Shown: piece after piece, positions 57,915-64,000 of the stretch
Layout of the letters: the number at the start of each line of letters is the position of its first letter
Position numbering within the stretch: position 1 is the first letter of the stretch
Assembly (NCBI GenBank): GCA_034770075.1
Contig: CM068386.1
Coordinates: forward strand, 41,701,990 to 41,765,989
From: Aralia elata
Taxonomy: Eukaryota; Streptophyta; Magnoliopsida; Apiales; Araliaceae
DNA length: 64,000 nucleotides
Direction of reading: 5' to 3'
Notes under the pieces: model-generated
Database searches by the model: none
Told to the model about the DNA's origin: nothing
The model's input: only the letters and a program-made list of their open reading frames with translations
Translations under genes and position numbers: made by a program

Positions 57915-58685
57915 TTACATTAGTAGATAAGCGTTCGATACGACATTAATGAAAAGTTCATAGCAATATAAACTCAAAGACCCCCTCCTCATAGCATCTT
58001 CATACTCCTCATCTGCCATGTCCAGAACTAGCCCTCGGTTTATAGCGTGTCTAGACCGGTGCTCCTCACGCAGGAAATGGTACACCCTATGCTGGAACCT
58101 GCCATGCACTGAGCTAAACGCGTACTGCATCCTGTCCATCCTAACCTTCTTATTCCTTACCTCATGCTCTAACTCATCCCTCTGGTTTTGAGCCCTTACA
58201 CGGCCTTTCATCTCATCCCTCCAGTAAGTGGTAATCAACTGTTTATCTGTTTGAAGACCCTGAACTCTCGCCTCCAATCCGTTTATCGTATTTCCCAAGT
58301 GGGATCGGATGGCCTCCTTTTCTACCCTCAACCTATCTGCCTTCTAGTCTGATGCATGCAGCTTGTCAGCCAGATCTGCATTCCTAACCATCAGATGATG
58401 CACCAATGCCCCGAGCAGTGTCACTGTCCCCTTCTCTTCTTGGTACTGTTCCTCCAACTCATGGACTCGATCGTCCAACTCCGTGTTCCTGTCCATTAAC
58501 TCATCTAGTAGCCTATCCTCCGGTGCTTCCTCAGAGTCCTCCTCGGGCTCCTCTTCCTCGGGATCCTCCTCAGAATCCTCCTCTGAGTCTGAATCAGCTA
58601 CTGCCTCAGCTATGGGCGGAGGTACAACTGCTACTAACTGCTCACTAACCACATGGATATCTCTAATCTCCTCTTCTCCTGACAT
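57915..58685 (-). pseudogene. Gypsy G leader ORF (acidic coiled-coil protein)
   Basis: The best copy of the extra ORF. MSGEEEIRDIHVVSEQLVAV is followed by a run rich in Glu, Asp and Ser (58620-58510), then coiled coil (LLDELMDRNTELDDRVHELE; KGTVTLLGALVHHLMVRNAD). One stop (TAG near 58342) precedes a second helical region (EARVQGLQTDKQLITTYWRD; RDELEHEVRNKKVRMDRMQY). The tail is FLREEHRSRHAINRGLVLDM then ADEEYEDAMRRG. One extra G in GGGGG (near 57982) shifts the end; without it the stop would fall as in E (RRGL). The ATG follows GATTGTAG/G, with ACTAA 24 nt upstream. Gag starts about 220 bp later. The function is unknown. Confidence 0.82.
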
Positions 58686-58856
58686 CCTACAATCAAAACA
58701 AATAACTAGATTAGTATATTAAAAATAAACATTTTTTTAGTAAAAGTAACTAGACTCTACACTTTAAACTCTATGTGAGTTCATCTCTTTCTATCTCCAC
58801 TAATTTCTTTACGGCTATAATCTAAGGTTCTCCCACCTAAGGTTTATAACCTACAA

Positions 58857-58867
58857 CTCTGATACCA
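58857..58867 (-). promoter_or_regulatory. Primer binding site of gypsy G
   Basis: The minus strand reads TGGTATCAGAG three bases inside the LTR. It is the initiator tRNA-Met site and shows that the right LTR is the 5' one. Confidence 0.9.
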
Positions 58868-59097
58868 ACCTATGACGCCCCCAAATCCGTTTAACATCAA
58901 ACACAGGATATGGTGCTCACGATACATCAAACACCATCATCTAACTAAACAAGCTTCATAAATAATAATAATGATTACAATAGTATTCGAATAAAATCCC
59001 AGGTTTACATAACCTTAAATAACCTTAAACTTAAACTTAGCGTTTATCGCTACAATACATCAATGCGAAAATCTAAAACTATAACAAAAATAAACTT

Positions 59098-59160
59098 TCA
59101 ATTCTTCATCTTAGCTTTTCCCGTGTCCTTGCCCGAGCCCTCTGCCTTCTCACCCTTAAC
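59098..59160 (-). other. Conserved Lys-rich segment after splice acceptor (G 5' LTR)
   Basis: After ACATTTCAG the minus strand reads VKGEKAEGSGKDTGKAKMKN and a stop, equivalent to the segments in the other gypsy LTRs. Confidence 0.5.
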
Positions 59161-61357
59161 TGAAATGTTTAAGCAAGAAAGAGCACAAATTGCCCAGCAA
59201 GTATATAACATAATATGATAATGAATATCAAGGGTAAAATCATCTGTTTTGACATTTCTCCATAATCAAAAGAATAATCAAGAAATATTGTCGAATTTCA
59301 AAGACAAGAGTTCTAGAATTTTAAACGGCATACTAAGGGGTATATGAACCTTGAACATTGTTTTAATTCATCGAAAACCATCAAAAGTTTTGACAATCAA
59401 ATAGACTGTAAAACATTCTTCGCAAGTACTCCAGGTGATCAGCCTTTCGTACCCTACATTGTGCACAAGTATAAAGTTTAATCACATAAGCGTAAATGGG
59501 ATTATATGCCCGACATCAGTTTTATCCTATTATTCGGGTTGTTCATCTTAGTATTCATGCGGGACCGCACCAAAACAGTTTGGATTGGTAAACTTTAAGT
59601 AGCTACAATGAATTTGAATAATTCAAATGATAATCGTTTCGCATCGTTAGTATCTAGCCGGAACAAAAGGCCAAAAGGCATTCTTAAAAATAGTTCATAT
59701 TCAATTAAAAACTTAAACACAATTGAAACTGAGTTATCATCAATTGAACTTGAACAAGATATAAAATCGAATGAGATATAACTAGCAAATGAGGAGTTTG
59801 TAAATACATTTCACAAATTAGGAAACTTACTTTCGTAAGAACAAAATGATTTAAGATAGAATACTTGCCTTTCGCGTAGTTTACGTTTACCGCTTAACTA
59901 TACTTCAAATAACCTATATATTCATATATAGATATTCATTAGCCTTTTATGCTCATTAATAGACTCTCAAATCATACTCATTCAATACATACCTAAAGTA
60001 ATTGCTTCACGCTTACAAATATGTATTCCAAGCATACACTTAGTCAAATATAAATTCAAATCAAATTCTTGCTTTTGTTCAAAAGTTTCATCTATAAGTC
60101 TCGTTTAAACCTTTTAAAATCTTGGTTCTAAATAGTCATTACTAATATGTTTAGACAGTACAGGCATTCCAATTGACACATAACAAAGCTTATAAGGGTT
60201 CAATATATATGTACCAAACCTCAGTTTACAAACAGAACCTCTTCACAACTCTGCAGCATGGCGCGGCCTCGCTGCATATATGCTTGGGAGTGGCATATAT
60301 GCTTGGGACTAGCCCAGAACTGAGATTTTTCATGCACAACTCTCTTACTAGCATGTTGGGTACTTGCATACAACACATGCACACAATATTCAGAAAACTT
60401 AAAACCAAAATAAATCTATGCATTCGATATTCAATTATCTCATTTTGAAATTTTCTTTTCGAAAACAAGCTTAAAAGCTCTTTTCCTTAAGGACTGACCA
60501 AGATCATATTTGACCCTCAGATTTTTGCTACATAGGTTCTGATACATATGCTCAATGTTACTAGAATATATCTACATCATTTCTTCAATTCAAGGTAGCT
60601 TTTCCTTTAAAACTTATCAAATCATAGCTTATAATTTAACTTTGTGATAACATACTCATGATACAACTTAATAGGTGTTTAAAGCTTTTTCATGCTCATT
60701 ATACTAGGTTACATTGGGTTTTAAAGACTGAACAATTAAAAAGAAAAATCAGCTTTTGTTCTGGTGCAGGCGCGGCCGCGCTGGTACGCAGACACAAGTA
60801 TTGCAGGCTGCTGCAGCGGCGAACCAATTTTCCAAAAATCTATACAACGACAATTTAAACACAACCAAACATTATAACTCAACTAAAACAAGTTGTATAT
60901 AGCATGTACACAAATAATACAACTAATAATTTCATTAAATTCATTCTTTTAAAACAATAACACTCATTTAAGCAGTTTAACAAACATTGAGCATGCATAG
61001 TATAAATTTATGAAATCTTTATGTATTTGGAACATGATTAATCCATAACTTCTGTTCTTAACAACCCATCATCAACAATTAACAATAACATGGCAATACT
61101 AAGCCACAAAGAATTCATTTACTATTTAATATATATTTCCTCACTAATTTCTTATGAATACAAATGAAAGTTCATAATCTGACCTTTTGAATGCTATTCC
61201 CCTTGATTTGCAGAGATGATGCTATGCTTGTTGCTATTCTAATCCTCTGGAAATCCCAGAATATTTCAAGCTTTCTCAAACTTCTCTCTCTCTCTCACAA
61301 CTTTTCTCTTTCAAGTAGAAAGTGTTTAACAAAAAGGAATAGATATTTAGAGAGGAA

Positions 61358-61360
<3 letters not shown>

Positions 61361-61406
<46 letters not shown>
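61361..61406. repeat. (TA)23 microsatellite
   Basis: Perfect TA run in the G LTR. In element sense it is followed by a GA-rich stretch, the same arrangement as in the E LTR. Confidence 0.95.
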
Positions 61407-61408
<2 letters not shown>

Positions 61409-62172
61409 CCTTGCATTCCTTCATAATCCCACCTCTGAATTCATTGGTCTCTAGCCCCTTGGGATTTCCCATTCATCAGTTGCAAGAATTAAAGAAAAGG
61501 GAGTTGAGACAGTGAAGGGATTTTGGTATTAAAGGAAAATAACTCCCTCCTCATTGCTTTATTTCATAACCGTGCACTACATCAATTTTATCCCAAATTG
61601 GTAATCACGTGGGTTCCATCAGACAGCTGATGCACTTTATTATTATTTTTAAATTAATTCAATCAACCAATTAATAAGCCATTTGACCACTTTGCCCTCC
61701 GGAATCAACATTTTCGATACTATAGTCGATTCCTACTAAAATCGATGTTCCGAACGTCGTGGAAATATTCGTTTTGTCAAATTAGCTTCCGAAATTTGAG
61801 TTTGACTTTTTACCCGAAAAAGTCAACTGGTTGACTTTGACCAAAAAGTTAACCCCGCCATATTTTGTATTTTCAGTCTATACTTACTAATTTCGACGTT
61901 CTGAACTCAAATATATAGTCCGCGTCGCCAAATACCACTCCGAACTCAAATTTGAGTTTAAATTCCATAACTTGCAGTTTATTAAAATTATTATCCTTTT
62001 GAGTTAACACAAACAATTAAATTGATTTAAACTAACCATTAAAAATACATCTCATCACATAGCACATATACATACATTTAATTAATCACATCGAGTTTCA
62101 CATAATTTCATTTCTTTTTTAAAAAAATAATAATAATATTCATCGAATTACATAAAGGTCTCGGATATTACA

Positions 62173-62520
62173 TGATCAAGTGGACCTGAACGTGAAAAGC
62201 CAAACAGTGTCAATAAGGAATTTGGAGAACCAGATGGGTCAGTTAGCTCATTCTCTCAACATCCGTCCTCAAGAAACGTTACCGAGTGATACTGAAGTTA
62301 ACCCAAAAAAGGGATGAAATAGAGCACTACAAGGCTATAACTTTACGAAGTGGGAAAGAGTTGTCCGAGGTTATGAAAGGAAATTCAAAGCCGAGAAATA
62401 CGGATGAGAATGAGGTAACTAAAGAAAAAGAGGTGAGTGATGAGGCTGTCAAGACTAAGGATACAGATTCGGATGTGACGCCCGATGAAAGTAAGCAAAA
62501 ATAGTGTAGTGCTTCCCGTT
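62173..62520 (+). pseudogene. Element H gag, part 2
   Basis: The frame interrupted at 55242 resumes with DQVDLNVKSQTVSIRNLENQ, then MGQLAHSLNIRPQETLPSDT. After a shift near 62310 it reads EHYKAITLRSGKELSEVMKG, the classic Athila gag/protease junction. The flanks of G (GAATC left, TGATC right) agree at three of five bases, so the target duplication has decayed or the site was altered. Confidence 0.88.
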
Positions 62521-63246
62521 CCTTTTCCGCAAAGACTCTAAAAATCAAAGCTAGAAAAACAGTTCTCTAAATTTCTCGAGGTGTTTAAAAAGCTCCACAT
62601 CAACATACCATTTGCCGAAGCTTTGGAGCAAATGCCGAGTTACGTCAGTTTTATGAAAGAAATTTTGTCTAAAAAGAGGAAATTGGGAGAATTTGAGACT
62701 GTGGCATTAACAAAGGAGTGCAGTGCTATCCTGTAGAAGAAATTACCACCGAAGTTGAAAGATCGTGGAAGCTTCACCATCCTGTGCAAGATTGGTAATC
62801 AGTTCTTTGGGAGGGCACTATGTGATTTAGGGGCCAGTATCAACTTGATGCCGCTCTCTGTTTATAAAAAGCTGGGTTTGAAGGAAACAAAGCCCACTAA
62901 TGTCACGTTGCAACTGGCAGATAGGTCATATACTTATCCAAAGGGAATTGTGGAGGATGTTTTAGTTAAAGTGGATAAGTTCATCTTCTCGGCAGATTTT
63001 ATTGTTTTGGATTATGAGGAGGATCGAGATATACCTATCATTCTTAGGCGACCATTCTTAGCCACGGGAAGAACTTTAATAGATGTGCAAAAAGGCGAGC
63101 TAACTATGAGAGTCCAAGATGAACAAGTGACATTTAAGGTGTTCAAGGCAATAGAGATTCCGAATAGTCATGAAGAATGCTTTCGGATCAGTGCAACTAT
63201 AGGTGACTCAAGAAGGAAGTGGATGGAAAAAATGTCGACCCAATGA
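62521..63246 (+). pseudogene. Element H retropepsin-like protease
   Basis: After a damaged linker (FLEVFKKLHINIPFAEALEQ), a frame from 62755 reads GSFTILCKIGNQFFGRALCD, LGASINLMPLSVYKKLG and DIPIILRRPFLATGRTLID. In the active site the usual D-[ST]-G is DLG, as is common in Athila proteases. The frame ends after QVTFKVFKAIEIPNSHEECF at 63246. RT, RNase H and integrase, which should follow, are absent, and the 3' motif comes about 60 bp later. The protease region itself is nearly intact; a stop lies near 62734. Confidence 0.88.
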
Positions 63247-63303
63247 ACAAGGCGGATCAATTCGAGTTTGGGGGTGTTCGATCTCACAGAAAAGTTGCAG
63301 GAA

Positions 63304-63350
63304 AGTCGGGCTGACGACTATAAACCAAACGCTTAATGGGAGGCAACCCA
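63304..63350 (+). other. Conserved 3' motif with hairpin (element H copy)
   Basis: AGTCG-GGCTGA-CGACT, then AAACCAAACGCTT and ATGGGAGGCAACCCA. It is the same order and spacing as in element C at 45854. The stem is identical and the loop differs by one base. Confidence 0.8.
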
Positions 63351-64000
63351 ATCATTATCTTAGTTTCCATTTGTCATATTTTTAATTTTTTAATTTATTA
63401 GTATAGTTAGTTAGTCAATTTTAAAGAATTTTATGTGCTTTCTAATCTCAGTCGTGATCTTCAATGAGTCTTTCTGATCCATATAGCTTCTCATTGTTAC
63501 AGGTATCAGGTATCGAGGTTGTAGCTGAAAGCAAAAGAAGGAAACATATTTTTTCAGAAACAGGGAACTTCGCCCCGGCGAGAAACTCTCTGCCCAACTC
63601 CGCCCCAGCGGTTCCAAATCTCGCCCCCGCCCAGACCTATCTGTCCAACTTCGCCCCGACGAGCTTTCTAGGCCAATTTTCTTCGCCCCGACGAAGTTAG
63701 CAGATTTCAATTTTTTATTTCCTGCTCGAACCCGATCGATTTACTCTCTTCATCCATCGGAAAACCCTCTCCTACCCCAAACAAACACTCATCAAACATT
63801 CACACGGTTTTTTCCAACAAATTGGGGAGAGTAGCCAATTGAGCAAGACATTCATGAACATCAAACATCAAAATCAAGATGAATTCGAGTGCGGTTCCAG
63901 TTCCAGTTTCCCGAGCCTCAGCCGCTGCAAGCATTCTCACTTTCAGATTCGGATAATGAGTAAGGTCGAGTACGCCGCTTGACCAGTCAGGGAAGTCCTC
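63351..64000 (+). other. Element H 3' region with repeated CGCCCC words
   Basis: No supported coding region. Between about 63568 and 63696, CTTCGCCCCGGCGAG-type words recur five times with variation, giving a GC-rich island in AT-rich sequence. The element continues beyond the window; its 3' LTR is not in view. Confidence 0.6.

Larger units (their letters stand above)
58871..62172 (-). mobile_element. Gypsy G right (5') LTR, 3302 bp
   Basis: Starts TATGACGCCCCC (TG changed to TA) and ends GGATATTACA; the element H gag frame resumes at once. In element sense it has a (TA)23 run, a GA-rich zone (near 61285-61300), a donor-like AAAAG/GTCAG (near 61182) and an acceptor TTTCAG at 59160. A GC-rich island lies at 60260-60285 and 60769-60790. 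It is long for an LTR, but the solo copy at 36329 is even longer. Confidence 0.9.

Noticed and set aside
55238..62177. A clean 5-bp target duplication for gypsy G
   Set aside because: GAATC and TGATC agree at only three positions. The nesting is supported by the resumed gag frame, not by a duplication.

Overview
The window is nuclear DNA of a flowering plant, most likely a eudicot. It is AT-rich and packed with nested, decayed LTR retrotransposons. It also carries plant-type DNA transposon ends (CACTA, hAT-like, Stowaway) and one gene with GT-AG splicing: an intron-containing LRR receptor kinase. I see no tRNA or rRNA gene, no organelle insert and no bacterial feature.

Layout. 1-7918: a minus-strand Ty1/copia element (copia A) with about 1.8 kb LTRs, cut by the window's left edge. 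7919-13323: intergenic DNA with a 1236 bp hAT-like element (8-bp target duplication, a 131 bp fold-back nested inside) and a 258 bp Stowaway MITE. 13324-18570: a complete but broken minus-strand copia element with 180 bp LTRs (Ale/Retrofit-like). 18960-22812: the only host gene, a non-RD LRR-XII receptor kinase of the EFR/Xa21 type, interrupted by one TAA codon. 23692-24440: an orphan CACTA end. 24876-32615: a plus-strand Tekay/Del-like Ty3/gypsy element (E) with a solo copia LTR inside it. 32616-40230: a truncated copia element (B) with a 3.9 kb solo gypsy LTR inside it. 40231-40513: a second orphan CACTA end. 40514-42556: gypsy fragment F. 42557-51711: a non-autonomous Athila-derived element (C) in the order LTR-internal-LTR-internal, with another solo copia LTR inside. 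51712-53057: a gypsy RT/RNase H/integrase fragment. 53057-53458: an inverted gypsy 5' end (I). 53459-64000: an Athila-like element (H) without reverse transcriptase, split by a minus-strand gypsy element (G, 55243-62172).

How it fits together. None of the elements can be autonomous. Most premature stops look like C:G to T:A changes, as expected of methylated DNA. Three solo LTRs have perfect 5-bp target duplications, and two can be checked against uninterrupted paralogous sequence elsewhere in the window.

The most unusual signal is in the Tekay-like gypsy elements. All four 5' regions seen here (E, F, G, I) carry an extra ORF between the primer binding site and gag. It is acidic, coiled-coil, and ends in a conserved module. 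In the three copies that keep its start, the ATG directly follows a conserved splice acceptor with a branchpoint-like ACTAA 24-25 nt upstream; gag in F and G follows its own AACAG acceptor. This suggests that an accessory protein is expressed by alternative splicing. Other structure beyond ordinary annotation: an array of AATAAA-loop-TTTATT hairpins in the copia A leader, four GAGCG-TAAAA-CGC(A)CTC hairpins in element C, and GC-rich palindromic words shared by unrelated element families.
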